Shown one piece after another: positions 1 to 8,278 of a DNA stretch of 60,218 nucleotides. This stretch comes from an uncultured Pelagibacteraceae bacterium (lineage in GTDB: Bacteria; Pseudomonadota; Alphaproteobacteria; Pelagibacterales; Pelagibacteraceae). Numbering within the stretch: position 1 is the stretch's first letter; every line of letters begins with the position of its first letter. The DNA is taken from NCBI GenBank assembly GCA_902618695.1, contig CACNCB010000007.1, positions 1-60,218 of the forward strand. The letters run 5' to 3'. Under the pieces are notes generated by a model, which saw only the letters and a list, made by a program, of their open reading frames with translations, was not told the origin of the DNA and made no database searches. Made by a program: the position numbers and the translations under genes.

Positions 1-252
1 GCTGGTCAAAAAGGTTTTAAAGGTTCAAGAAAGTCCACTCCTTATGCAGCACAGATAGCAGCAGACTCTGCAGCCTCTAAAGCACTTGAGTATGGAATGA
101 AAACTTTATCTGTTGAAGTAAAAGGACCTGGATCAGGAAGAGAAACTGCATTAAGAGCTTTGCAAGCAAGAGGATTTAAAATTTTGTCAATCAAAGACAC
201 TACGCCAATGCCGCACAATGGAACTAGACCACCAAAGAAAAGGAGAGTTTAA
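1..252 (+). CDS. rpsK: 30S ribosomal protein S11 (5' end outside window)
   Basis: This is the C-terminal 83 residues of ribosomal protein S11, a small-subunit platform protein that contacts 16S rRNA near the mRNA exit. The frame is open from base 1 and carries the conserved [13 protein letters not shown] segment and the C-terminal [16 protein letters not shown] tail typical of S11. The start lies upstream of the window. Its TAA stop overlaps the rpoA ATG (TAATG), so the two are probably translationally coupled, as in the usual rpsM-rpsK-rpoA-rplQ operon. Identification is secure; only the N-terminus is missing. Confidence 0.97.
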   Translation, partial: AGQKGFKGSRKSTPYAAQIAADSAASKALEYGMKTLSVEVKGPGSGRETALRALQARGFKILSIKDTTPMPHNGTRPPKKRRV

Positions 253-1280
253 TGGAAGTCGAGAATGTTAATATAAAAAATTGGAAGTCATTAATTAAAC
301 CATCTAAATTAGATGTTCAAATAAGTGATGACCTAACACATGCAAAAATAATAGCTGAGCCTTTAGAGAAAGGTTATGGATTAACTCTAGGTAATTCATT
401 AAGAAGAATTCTATTATCATCAATAAGAGGTGCAGCTGTAACATCAATTCAAATTGATGGAGTTTTACATGAATTTACATCAATAAAAGGTGTTAGAGAG
501 GATGTTACTGATATTGTTTTAAACGTAAAATCTTTAGCATTAAAAAGCAATTCAGAAGGTACAAAAAAATTAATTTTAAACGCAAAAGGACCTGGAGAAA
601 TTAAAGCTTCAGATATAGCTCCAGTCACAGATGTTGAAATTTTAAATCCTGACTTAGTTATTTGTAATCTAGATGAAAATACCACTTTTCATATGGAGAT
701 GAATGTTAATACAGGTAAGGGATATGTTCCTGCTGAGTTAAATAAGCCTGAAGAACCTCCATTAGGTCTTATTGCTATTGACTCACTTTATAGTCCAGTT
801 AAAAAAGTTTCATATTCAGTTAGCACTGCTAGAGAAGGTAAAGCATTAGATTACGATAAATTAACTATGGAAGTTGAAACAAATGGATCAATTTCCGCTG
901 AAGATGCTGTGGCGTATTCAGCAAGAATTTTTCAAGATCAACTAAAAATGTTCATAAACTTTGACGAGCCAGTTGAAGCTCCTGTAAAAGAAGTTTCTAC
1001 CTGCTCTGAATTTAACAAAAACTTATTAAGAAAAGTTGATGAGTTAGAACTATCTGTTAGATCAATGAACTGCTTAAAAAATGATAATATAATTTATATT
1101 GGTGACCTGGTTCAAAAATCTGAAGGTGAAATGTTAAGAACACCTAATTTTGGAAGAAAATCATTAAATGAAATTAAAGAAGTTTTAACTGGTATGTCTC
1201 TCTATTTAGGAATGGAAATACCTAACTGGCCACCAGACAATATTGCAGAAATGTCAAAGAAATTGGAGGAAGCAATTTAA
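252..1280 (+). CDS. rpoA: DNA-directed RNA polymerase subunit alpha
   Basis: Alpha subunit of RNA polymerase, which dimerises to nucleate assembly of beta and beta' and contacts UP elements and activators. At 342 aa it has normal length. The N-terminal domain holds the [12 protein letters not shown] segment (residues 46-57) and the C-terminal domain, roughly 260-330, has the helix-hairpin-helix region ending in [12 protein letters not shown]. The start overlaps the rpsK stop by one base and the stop overlaps the rplQ start by one base, so it sits inside a tightly coupled ribosomal operon. Nothing looks degenerate. Confidence 0.98.
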   Translation: MEVENVNIKNWKSLIKPSKLDVQISDDLTHAKIIAEPLEKGYGLTLGNSLRRILLSSIRGAAVTSIQIDGVLHEFTSIKGVREDVTDIVLNVKSLALKSNSEGTKKLILNAKGPGEIKASDIAPVTDVEILNPDLVICNLDENTTFHMEMNVNTGKGYVPAELNKPEEPPLGLIAIDSLYSPVKKVSYSVSTAREGKALDYDKLTMEVETNGSISAEDAVAYSARIFQDQLKMFINFDEPVEAPVKEVSTCSEFNKNLLRKVDELELSVRSMNCLKNDNIIYIGDLVQKSEGEMLRTPNFGRKSLNEIKEVLTGMSLYLGMEIPNWPPDNIAEMSKKLEEAI

Positions 1281-1723
1281 TGAAACATGGTTTGGCAAAT
1301 AAAAAGTTAAATAGAACATCAGAGCACAGAAAAGCTCTACTTAAAAATATGCTTAATTCTTTAATTAAGTATGAACAAATTAAAACTACTTTGCCAAAAG
1401 CCAAGTTTCTAAAACCACAGGCAGATAAGATAATAACATTAGGGAAAAAAGAAACTTTGCAAACAACCAAAATGTTGGTTTCTAAACTTCAAGATATTAA
1501 ATCAGCTAATAAAGTAAAAAAAACACTTTCTAAAAGATATCAGAATAGAAAAGGTGGATACACAAGAATAATTAAAGCTGGATTTAGATATGGAGACAAT
1601 GCTCCAATGGCAATAATTGAATTTGTTGATAGAGATGTTGAAGCAAAAAGAGTTGATAAACCAAAGAAAGACATAACCAAAGAAAATCCCAAAACAGAAG
1701 AGAAAAAACAAGCTACTGCTTAA
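1280..1723 (+). CDS. rplQ: 50S ribosomal protein L17
   Basis: Large-subunit protein L17, 147 aa. It opens with [20 protein letters not shown], the family signature, and contains the conserved RYQNRKGGYTRI stretch followed by the GDNAPMAIIEFVDRD motif. The last 25 or so residues form a charged Lys/Glu tail that is longer than the minimal family core; such tails vary between alphaproteobacteria. The start codon overlaps the rpoA stop (TAATG). It ends the ribosomal/rpoA operon and is followed after 10 nt by a pseudouridine synthase on the same strand, which may share the transcript. Confidence 0.97.
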   Translation: MKHGLANKKLNRTSEHRKALLKNMLNSLIKYEQIKTTLPKAKFLKPQADKIITLGKKETLQTTKMLVSKLQDIKSANKVKKTLSKRYQNRKGGYTRIIKAGFRYGDNAPMAIIEFVDRDVEAKRVDKPKKDITKENPKTEEKKQATA

Positions 1724-1733
1724 ATCATAAATC

Positions 1734-2651
1734 ATGAAAAAATCTTACATCGTTGATTCAACGTGTAATGAAATGCGTTTGGACAGATGGTTAAGATTTA
1801 AAATTGGAAAAATTCCACAAAGTCTTGTAGAGAAATATCTAAGAACAGGAAAAATAAAACTTAATAAAAAGAGAGTAAAAAGTTCTTTTAAAGTAAAAAC
1901 AAAAGATGAGATAAGTTTATTTAATATTGAATTTAAGGAGTTAATTCAGCAAAAAAAAATTAAGTTTTTACCATCAAAAGAAATTATAAAATCAAATGAA
2001 GATCAAATTATTTATAACAATGACAATTTTGTTGTTTTAAACAAAGCATCAGGCATATCAGTGCAAGGCGGAACTAAGTCAAAAAAAAATCTTGTTGATA
2101 TTTTTGCTAAAAGTGAAATTTTTGAAGGAACAAAACCATATTCTGTTCATAGATTGGATAAAGACACTTCTGGAGTTTTTATTATGGCCAAAAACAGAGA
2201 GAGCGCTCAATTGCTTACTTCTTTATTTAGACTAAGAAAAGTACATAAAACATATTTAGCTATCTGCCAAGGTGAGATTAATAAAAAATCAGGTATATGG
2301 GATGATGATTTAATTAGGCATGATGGTGATAAAAAAATAATTGAAAAAGCAAAAACAATTTTTAAAGTTATTGATAAAAATTCTGAAGCAAGTTTATTAG
2401 AATTAAAACCTATTACTGGACGAAAACATCAGTTAAGAAAACAATTGTATGCAATTGGAAATCCTATTTTTGGAGATACAAAATATAAATTATCAAATTC
2501 TAATAAAGGAATTAATAAAAATTTAATGTTACATTCATACCAAATTAAATTTAAAATTAATGACATAAAACATACTTATTCTGCATTGCTACCTGATTAT
2601 TTTAAAAAACTTTTAAAATCTAAAAGACTTAGATTTTCAAATTTGAAATAA
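1734..2651 (+). CDS. rluC: RluA/RluC-family 23S rRNA pseudouridine synthase
   Basis: Converts specific uridines in RNA (most likely 23S rRNA) to pseudouridine. The 305-aa protein has an N-terminal S4-like RNA-binding region (about residues 10-60) and a catalytic domain with the HRLDKDTSG motif, whose Asp is the family's catalytic nucleophile, plus the downstream KTYLAICQG and [10 protein letters not shown] motifs. Together an S4 domain and the RLDKDTSG form fit RluC or RluD; I favour RluC from general similarity but cannot fix the target uridines. Its 3' end overlaps the convergent lipB gene by 23 nt. Confidence 0.88.
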   Translation: MKKSYIVDSTCNEMRLDRWLRFKIGKIPQSLVEKYLRTGKIKLNKKRVKSSFKVKTKDEISLFNIEFKELIQQKKIKFLPSKEIIKSNEDQIIYNNDNFVVLNKASGISVQGGTKSKKNLVDIFAKSEIFEGTKPYSVHRLDKDTSGVFIMAKNRESAQLLTSLFRLRKVHKTYLAICQGEINKKSGIWDDDLIRHDGDKKIIEKAKTIFKVIDKNSEASLLELKPITGRKHQLRKQLYAIGNPIFGDTKYKLSNSNKGINKNLMLHSYQIKFKINDIKHTYSALLPDYFKKLLKSKRLRFSNLK

Positions 2652-3246
2652 AATTTTTAATCAATATATCACTTATATTTGAGTAGTCCTGATCTAAAAT
2701 ATTTTTTAAATTAGTTACTCCTTTATCTGAAATACCACATGGTATAATTTTTTTATAATTTTCTAGATCGTTATTTATATTTATTGCAAAACCATGATAG
2801 GCAATCCATTTACTAACCCTGATACCTATTGCAGCAATTTTTTTAACTTCATTATTAGATTTATGCCATATACCGATGTTATTTTTATCTGGATGAGTTT
2901 CAATTTGATAAAATTTTAAAGTTTGAATTATTGTTTTTTCAATAATCGATATAAAATTTCTGATATCTTTTTTTTTTCTTAAATCCAAAACAAAATAACA
3001 AATTAATTGACCTGGCCCATGGTAAGTAATTTTACCACCTCTATTTGTTTCTAATATTTTTATGGATTTATCAATAATCTCATTTTCTTTATAGGAAGTT
3101 CCTGCAGTAAAAACTTCATTATGCTCCAAAGTCCAAATTAATTCTTGTTCGTTATTTTCATATAAATCCTTTAATCTTGACTCAAGTAAATTAATAGCAT
3201 CAAAATAATTTACTGGTTTTATTGACTTTTTGATCTCTATGTTCAT
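2629..3246 (-). CDS. lipB: Lipoyl(octanoyl) transferase LipB
   Basis: Transfers octanoyl from acyl carrier protein to lipoyl domains of 2-oxoacid dehydrogenases and glycine cleavage H protein, the first step of de novo lipoylation. The 205-aa sequence shows the [13 protein letters not shown] motif (about residues 69-81), the catalytic Lys at about 136 in [11 protein letters not shown], and the catalytic Cys at about 170 in [12 protein letters not shown]. It is divergent from mgtE across a 61-bp gap and overlaps the end of the rluC-like gene tail-to-tail by 23 nt. Confidence 0.95.
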   Translation of the reverse strand: MNIEIKKSIKPVNYFDAINLLESRLKDLYENNEQELIWTLEHNEVFTAGTSYKENEIIDKSIKILETNRGGKITYHGPGQLICYFVLDLRKKKDIRNFISIIEKTIIQTLKFYQIETHPDKNNIGIWHKSNNEVKKIAAIGIRVSKWIAYHGFAININNDLENYKKIIPCGISDKGVTNLKNILDQDYSNISDILIKNFISNLKI

Positions 3247-3307
3247 TTATAATTTGTATTATCTTTATTATGTATTAATAGTGCAAATCTAAATTATAGG
3301 TAGATTT

Positions 3308-4681
3308 ATGTCTTTAACTAAAAAAACTAAAGATAAAAAAGTAAATTTTGAATTTAATAAAGAATACATAAGAGTTGTTACTAGTAAAATAGCTAACAAT
3401 GACGCCCAATTTATTACTAATTCATTTAATGAAATGCATCCTGCTGATGCTGCAGATATTATTGAGCACCTTAATGAAGGCGACAGAGAAAGTTTAATTA
3501 AATTAAATAATTTTAATATTGACCCAGAAGTTTTTGTTGAATTAAATGAATCTATTCAGTCGGAAATTATAACTTATTTGTCCTCAGACTCTATAGTAAG
3601 TATTCTAAAGGGACTCGAGTCAGACGATGCAATATCTATATTAGAAAATGTTCCTGAAAATGACAAAAATGCAATTCTTAGTTCTTTACCTCCAAAAGAT
3701 AGATTCGCTTTATTAGAAAGCTTAAGCTACCCAGAAGATACCGCTGCCAGACTTATGCAGCGTGAATTTACAGCTATACCAAGTAATTGGTCTGTAGGTC
3801 AAACAATTGACTATTTAAGAGAAAACAAAGATTTACCAGAAGAGTTCTTAGAAATTTTTATTGTTAATGAGGATTTTAAACCAATAGGTACTGTTCCTTC
3901 ATCTAGAGTTCTAACAACACCGAGAGAAACTAAAATGGCAACAATCATGTCAGAATCTCAATTATTAATTCCTGTTGAAATGGATAAAGAGGAAGTTGCT
4001 AACTTATTTGAAAATTACAATTTGAATTCGGCCGCTGTTGTAGACAAAAACAATAAATTAGTTGGTATGATTATGAACGATGACGTTTTAACAGTCCTGA
4101 AAGAGGAAGCTGAGGAAGATGCCTTAAGATTGGCAGGAGTAGGAGATGAAGAAATTACTGATGGAGTTGTAAAAAAGACAAAAAGAAGATTCAATTGGCT
4201 TCTGCTTAATTTATTTACTGCTTTTCTAGCCACATGGTGCATTAGTTTATTTGGGGCAACAATTGAACAAATGGTAGTATTAGCTTTCTTAATGCCTATT
4301 GTAGCTTCAATGGGTGGAAATGCTGGAATGCAAACACTTGCAGTTACAGTAAGAACCATAGCTACAAATGATTTAACTGAAAATAATTTTTCATCAAATG
4401 TATTTAAAGAATTTTCTATTGGTATTTTAAATGGAATTATATTTGCAGTTATAAGTGCTTTAATTGTTCATATATGGTTTCAAGACAGTATCCTTTCACT
4501 GATCATAGCAATATCAATGGTACTAACAATGATCATAGCCGGATTATTTGGCATACTTGTTCCTTTTACTTTAAAAAAAATGAATATAGATCCAGCGATT
4601 GCCTCAAGTGTTTTTGTGACAACAATTACAGATGTAATTGGTTTTGTTTCTTTCTTGGGAGTTGGAGCTTACTTTTTATAA
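3308..4681 (+). CDS. mgtE: Magnesium transporter MgtE
   Basis: Inner-membrane Mg2+ channel/transporter, 457 aa. The order matches the family: an N-terminal helical superhelical domain with the HPADAADIIEHL motif near residue 42, a pair of CBS domains (about 150-270) that sense Mg2+, and a C-terminal membrane domain (about 295-457) with the pore-lining GGNAGMQTLAVTVR segment. Length is normal. It is transcribed alone, with panC converging on it two bases beyond its stop. No M-box riboswitch is visible in the 61-bp leader. Gating is presumably by the CBS domains. Confidence 0.95.
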   Translation: MSLTKKTKDKKVNFEFNKEYIRVVTSKIANNDAQFITNSFNEMHPADAADIIEHLNEGDRESLIKLNNFNIDPEVFVELNESIQSEIITYLSSDSIVSILKGLESDDAISILENVPENDKNAILSSLPPKDRFALLESLSYPEDTAARLMQREFTAIPSNWSVGQTIDYLRENKDLPEEFLEIFIVNEDFKPIGTVPSSRVLTTPRETKMATIMSESQLLIPVEMDKEEVANLFENYNLNSAAVVDKNNKLVGMIMNDDVLTVLKEEAEEDALRLAGVGDEEITDGVVKKTKRRFNWLLLNLFTAFLATWCISLFGATIEQMVVLAFLMPIVASMGGNAGMQTLAVTVRTIATNDLTENNFSSNVFKEFSIGILNGIIFAVISALIVHIWFQDSILSLIIAISMVLTMIIAGLFGILVPFTLKKMNIDPAIASSVFVTTITDVIGFVSFLGVGAYFL

Positions 4682-4683
4682 AA

Positions 4684-5499
4684 TTACAGGTTATCAATCA
4701 ATCTGACATTGTTTAAATAATAAGCAATAAATAATCTTGATTTTTTTTTTGTACTTGAAATTTTTAAATTATTTATATTTCTAAGCTCTAAATAATCAAT
4801 TTTAATTTTATAATTATTTTTTAATTCTTTTTTTTTAAGATTTAAAAGGCTCGAAGTTTTTTTCTTACTTTTAATATTTTTTTTAATACTTACCAGTTTT
4901 TTATAAATTTTTGCTGCAATGGCTAAACTAGATTTATTTAAAAGAAGGTTTCTTGATGAAAGTGCTACATTGTCCTTATTGCGTATTGTTTTACAAGGAA
5001 TGACCTTCGTTTTATATATTTTTTCTAATTGTTTTTTTACTAAATATAATTGTTGAAAATCTTTTTCTCCCATAAATATTTTTTGAGGGTTTATAATTTT
5101 AGTAAGTTTATTCATAACATCTAAAACACCTTCAAAATGACCTTTTCTAAACTTTGCGCACAAAATTTTATCTTTTTTTGGTAATTTAATTTGTGATTTT
5201 TTATTATCTTTGTATATATCTTTAAATCTAGGAAGATAAACAAAATCAACCTTTTTGCTTTTTTTAAGAATTTTTAAATCCTTCTTGATATTTCTTGGAT
5301 AGGATCTTAAATCTTTATTATTATTAAATTGTTTCGGATTAACAAAAATACTTACAATTGTTTTTTTACAAAGTTTATTTGATTTGTCTATTAGTGACAA
5401 ATGACCCTTATGTATTCCACCCATAGTAGGAACATATCCAAGGTCATTAAATGGCCTTAATGATTCAAATAATGAAGTATTGTTTAATAAAATTTTCAT
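4684..5499 (-). CDS. panC: Pantothenate synthetase
   Basis: ATP-dependent ligation of pantoate and beta-alanine to give pantothenate, the precursor of coenzyme A. The 271-aa protein shows the nucleotidyltransferase PTMGGIHKGHLSLI motif (about residues 24-37), the SIFVNPKQFN segment, the FMGEKDFQQL motif, and CALSSRN-like NVALSSRNLLL near residue 180. The C-terminal third is unusually lysine-rich, in line with base composition. No panB is adjacent. It runs convergently into mgtE and divergently from galU with only 34 bp between starts. Confidence 0.95.
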   Translation of the reverse strand: MKILLNNTSLFESLRPFNDLGYVPTMGGIHKGHLSLIDKSNKLCKKTIVSIFVNPKQFNNNKDLRSYPRNIKKDLKILKKSKKVDFVYLPRFKDIYKDNKKSQIKLPKKDKILCAKFRKGHFEGVLDVMNKLTKIINPQKIFMGEKDFQQLYLVKKQLEKIYKTKVIPCKTIRNKDNVALSSRNLLLNKSSLAIAAKIYKKLVSIKKNIKSKKKTSSLLNLKKKELKNNYKIKIDYLELRNINNLKISSTKKKSRLFIAYYLNNVRLIDNL

Positions 5500-5533
5500 T
5501 TGTATTTAAATATTTAATAAGTAAAACATTTAA

Positions 5534-6349
5534 ATGATTAAACAAGCAATTATTCCTTTGGCTGGTTTAGGCACTAGGCTGCTGCCTTTAACTAGTGTAT
5601 TTGCTAAAGAACTTCTACCTATAAACGGTAAGCCAGGAATTGAGTATATTCTTGATGAATGTATAGATGCCGGAATTAAAGAAATAGTCTTTATAATATC
5701 TACCAAGAAACAAATGATTAAAAAATACTTTTACAGTGATAAATTTTATCAAAACATTATTAAAAAAAAAAAAGATAAAAGAATAATTGATGAGTATAAA
5801 AAAATACTAAATTATAAAAAAAAAATAAAATTTGTATATCAAAATATTCCCAAAGGCACTGGTGATGCTGTTCTTAAAACACAAAAATATATTACAAATA
5901 AGTATTTTTTGATGCTATTACCTGATGATCTAATAATAAAAAAAAATTGCTCGAAAGCCATGATTAGAACTCATAAAAAATATAAGGCATCCGTCATGGC
6001 CTCTATGAAAGTAAATAAAAAAACTGTCTCTAGATGGGGCATTTATAAATTAAATAAAAAATTAAATAAAACAGATTATGTAATTGATGGTGTCGTAGAA
6101 AAACCATCTCTTAAAAATGCTCCATCAAATAATGCTGTCATAGGTAGATATATACTACCACGAACAATTTTTAAGAAACTTAGATCACTTAAACCAAGTG
6201 CAGGAAATGAAATTCATATAACAGATGCAATTCAAGAGTTGATAAATGATAAAGAGAAATTTGTTGCTCATAATTTTGATGGTAAATATCTTGATTGTGG
6301 AACAATGAATGGTTACATCGAATCATCAAAAGTAATAGGTAAATTATGA
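5534..6349 (+). CDS. galU: UTP-glucose-1-phosphate uridylyltransferase
   Basis: Makes UDP-glucose from UTP and glucose-1-phosphate for surface polysaccharides. The 271-aa protein has the N-terminal nucleotide-binding LAGLGTRLLPLTS signature, KELLPI, the LPDDL segment and the C-terminal GNEIHITDAIQ and YLDCGTMNGYIES motifs of bacterial GalU. The stop overlaps the ugd start by 4 nt (ATGA), so the two form an operon supplying UDP-glucuronate. A run of 12 A residues (5762-5773) lies in the coding sequence and could be a slippage site. Confidence 0.95.
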   Translation: MIKQAIIPLAGLGTRLLPLTSVFAKELLPINGKPGIEYILDECIDAGIKEIVFIISTKKQMIKKYFYSDKFYQNIIKKKKDKRIIDEYKKILNYKKKIKFVYQNIPKGTGDAVLKTQKYITNKYFLMLLPDDLIIKKNCSKAMIRTHKKYKASVMASMKVNKKTVSRWGIYKLNKKLNKTDYVIDGVVEKPSLKNAPSNNAVIGRYILPRTIFKKLRSLKPSAGNEIHITDAIQELINDKEKFVAHNFDGKYLDCGTMNGYIESSKVIGKL

Positions 6350-7644
6350 AATTATGTATGATTGGCACTGGTTATGTAGGTTTAGTAAGTGGTGTTTGTT
6401 TCGCTGACTTAGGTAATGATGTTATATGTGTGGATAAAGATAAAAACAAAATTAATAATTTAAAAAAGGGTATTATACCTATTTATGAGCCCGGTTTAGA
6501 AGAATTAGTTTTAAAAAATTACAAAAATAAAAGACTAAATTTTTCAACAAATATAAAAGAATCTATAAGGAAATCCGATATTGTTTTTATATGCGTGGGA
6601 ACTCCAACTAAAAAAAAAAGTAATAGTGCAGATCTTAGCCAAGTTTACTCTGCAGCAAAAGAAATCTCTAAATCTATAAATAAATTCAAAATTGTAATCA
6701 ATAAATCCACAGTCCCTGTAACAACAGGTGATGAAGTTGAGAAGACTATTGCAAAAAAAGTAAGTAGAAAGTATTTCTCAGTGGTTTCAAATCCTGAATT
6801 CTTAAGAGAAGGAGAGGCAATACGGGATTTTATTTATCCCGATAGAGTTGTTATTGGTTGCAATGATGAAAAATCTAAGAAAATATTAAAAAATTTATAT
6901 TCACCATTAATATCTAAAGGCGCTAAGTTTGTATCCACTAATAGGCGAGCTGCAGAGTTAATTAAATACGCTTCTAATGCTTTTTTAGCAACGAAAATTA
7001 CATTTATTAATGAAATAGCAAATTTATGTGAAAAAACAGGGATTGATGTTGAGGATATATCCATAGGTATAGGGCTTGATAAAAGAATTGGAAGTAGATT
7101 TTTAAGAGCAGGACCAGCTTACGGTGGATCTTGTTTTCCAAAAGATACTAAAGCAATTGTTTCTACAGCAGATAAATTTAAAACTAATTTATCCGTAATA
7201 AAAAGTGTAATTAAATCCAATGAAATTAGGTCAGATATATTGCAAAAAAGAATTAATTTAATATTAAAAAATAAATTTAAAAATAAAAAAATATCTTTTT
7301 TGGGGGTAACATTTAAAGCTAACACAGATGATATGAGGGATTCATCAAGTTTAAAATTAATTCCTTATTTATCAAGAAGAGGTGCTCAAATCAAATACTA
7401 TGATCCTACTGGGGTTAAAAAGGAATTAAGTAAATTAAAAAATGTTGAATTCTCAAAATCTATAAAAGATTCAATTAAAGGATCTGATTTGGTTATAATT
7501 CATACTGAATGGAATGATTTCAAATCAATAAATTTTAGAAAATTTTCTAAAAATAAAAATCTCATTATTTATGATATGAGAAATATTTTTTCTCCTGATA
7601 AGATTAACAAAATGGGTTTTAAATATTTTGGAATTGGAAGATAG
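6346..7644 (+). CDS. ugd: UDP-glucose 6-dehydrogenase
   Basis: Oxidises UDP-glucose to UDP-glucuronate with two NAD+. The 432-aa protein starts with the Rossmann motif IGTGYVG (residues 6-12), has the middle-domain SNPEFLREGEAI motif and the catalytic Cys263 in GGSCFPKDT, and ends with the UDP-binding domain (GVTFKANTDDMRDS). All key residues are present. It follows galU with a 4-nt overlap, so both steps to UDP-glucuronate are encoded together, probably for cell-surface glycans. It converges on the Rid-family gene with two bases between stops. Confidence 0.95.
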   Translation: MKLCMIGTGYVGLVSGVCFADLGNDVICVDKDKNKINNLKKGIIPIYEPGLEELVLKNYKNKRLNFSTNIKESIRKSDIVFICVGTPTKKKSNSADLSQVYSAAKEISKSINKFKIVINKSTVPVTTGDEVEKTIAKKVSRKYFSVVSNPEFLREGEAIRDFIYPDRVVIGCNDEKSKKILKNLYSPLISKGAKFVSTNRRAAELIKYASNAFLATKITFINEIANLCEKTGIDVEDISIGIGLDKRIGSRFLRAGPAYGGSCFPKDTKAIVSTADKFKTNLSVIKSVIKSNEIRSDILQKRINLILKNKFKNKKISFLGVTFKANTDDMRDSSSLKLIPYLSRRGAQIKYYDPTGVKKELSKLKNVEFSKSIKDSIKGSDLVIIHTEWNDFKSINFRKFSKNKNLIIYDMRNIFSPDKINKMGFKYFGIGR

Positions 7645-7646
7645 TA

Positions 7647-8108
7647 TTAATTTAATTCAAAAATTGCATCAACTTCAACTGATACACCTAAAGGCAAACT
7701 ATTAGCGCTAACAGCAGCTCTAGTATGCATACCTTCCTCACCAAATATTAATGCAATAAGATCCGAAGCACCATTAATAACTTTTGGTTGCTCAGTAAAT
7801 TCTTCAGTTGAATTAACAAAACCAGTTAACTTAACACATGACTTAATTTTAGATAAATCATTATTGCATGCTATCTTTGCTTGAGAAACTATACTTAAGC
7901 CACACCTTTTCGCAGCTTCATAACCTTGTTCTATTGTAAGATCTTTGCCAATCTTACCTTTAATCAATTCACCATTTGATGCGATTGATATTTGTCCTGA
8001 AATATAAAGTAATTTACCAACAATTTTAGTTGCAACATAATTTCCCGCAGGTGCTTTTGCTTCAGGCAAATTTATACCAATTTCCTTTATTTTATTATCG
8101 AAGGACAT
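7647..8108 (-). CDS. Rid-family (YjgF/YER057c/UK114) protein, probable enamine/imine deaminase
   Basis: A 153-aa member of the Rid family, whose best-known members hydrolyse reactive 2-aminoacrylate-type enamines. It carries the TRAAVSANSLPLGVSVEVDA segment; Arg130 aligns with the Arg that binds the substrate carboxylate in RidA, and Glu145 is also conserved. It belongs to the longer, roughly 150-aa subgroup rather than to 128-aa RidA, so true RidA activity is inferred and not certain. Its start lies six bases beyond the end of the tiny lipoprotein gene upstream, suggesting one minus-strand transcript with topA. Confidence 0.85.
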   Translation of the reverse strand: MSFDNKIKEIGINLPEAKAPAGNYVATKIVGKLLYISGQISIASNGELIKGKIGKDLTIEQGYEAAKRCGLSIVSQAKIACNNDLSKIKSCVKLTGFVNSTEEFTEQPKVINGASDLIALIFGEEGMHTRAAVSANSLPLGVSVEVDAIFELN

Positions 8109-8113
8109 TAAAT

Positions 8114-8278
8114 TTATTTAGGTTCTTTACAAAAAATGTGTTTTAAAGTTCTTTCATTTTTAGGTGGACATTCTTTTCCAATACTTCCCATTTCTTTTAT
8201 GCCACTAGTTTTATCCTTTACAGTCGAACATGATGCTAAAGTAACAAGAATGATTATAAATAGTGATTTTTTTATCAT
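8114..8278 (-). CDS. Small lipoprotein (54 aa), unknown function
   Basis: A 54-residue protein: a lysine-initiated hydrophobic signal (MIKKSLFIIILVTL), a lipobox LASC with Cys at about 18, and a short hydrophilic mature part of about 36 residues with two further cysteines (ECPP and IFCKEP). The ATG overlaps the topA stop in an ATGA, the start arrangement used throughout this genome, which argues that it is real despite its size. The mature region resembles no family I recognise. The topA-lipoprotein-Rid order implies co-transcription. A disulfide between the two distal cysteines is possible if it faces the periplasm; this is inference. Confidence 0.7.
   Translation of the reverse strand: MIKKSLFIIILVTLASCSTVKDKTSGIKEMGSIGKECPPKNERTLKHIFCKEPK

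Noticed and set aside
4015..4359. Long antisense frame within mgtE
   Set aside because: Mirror image of a conserved coding frame; no start context and no family resemblance.
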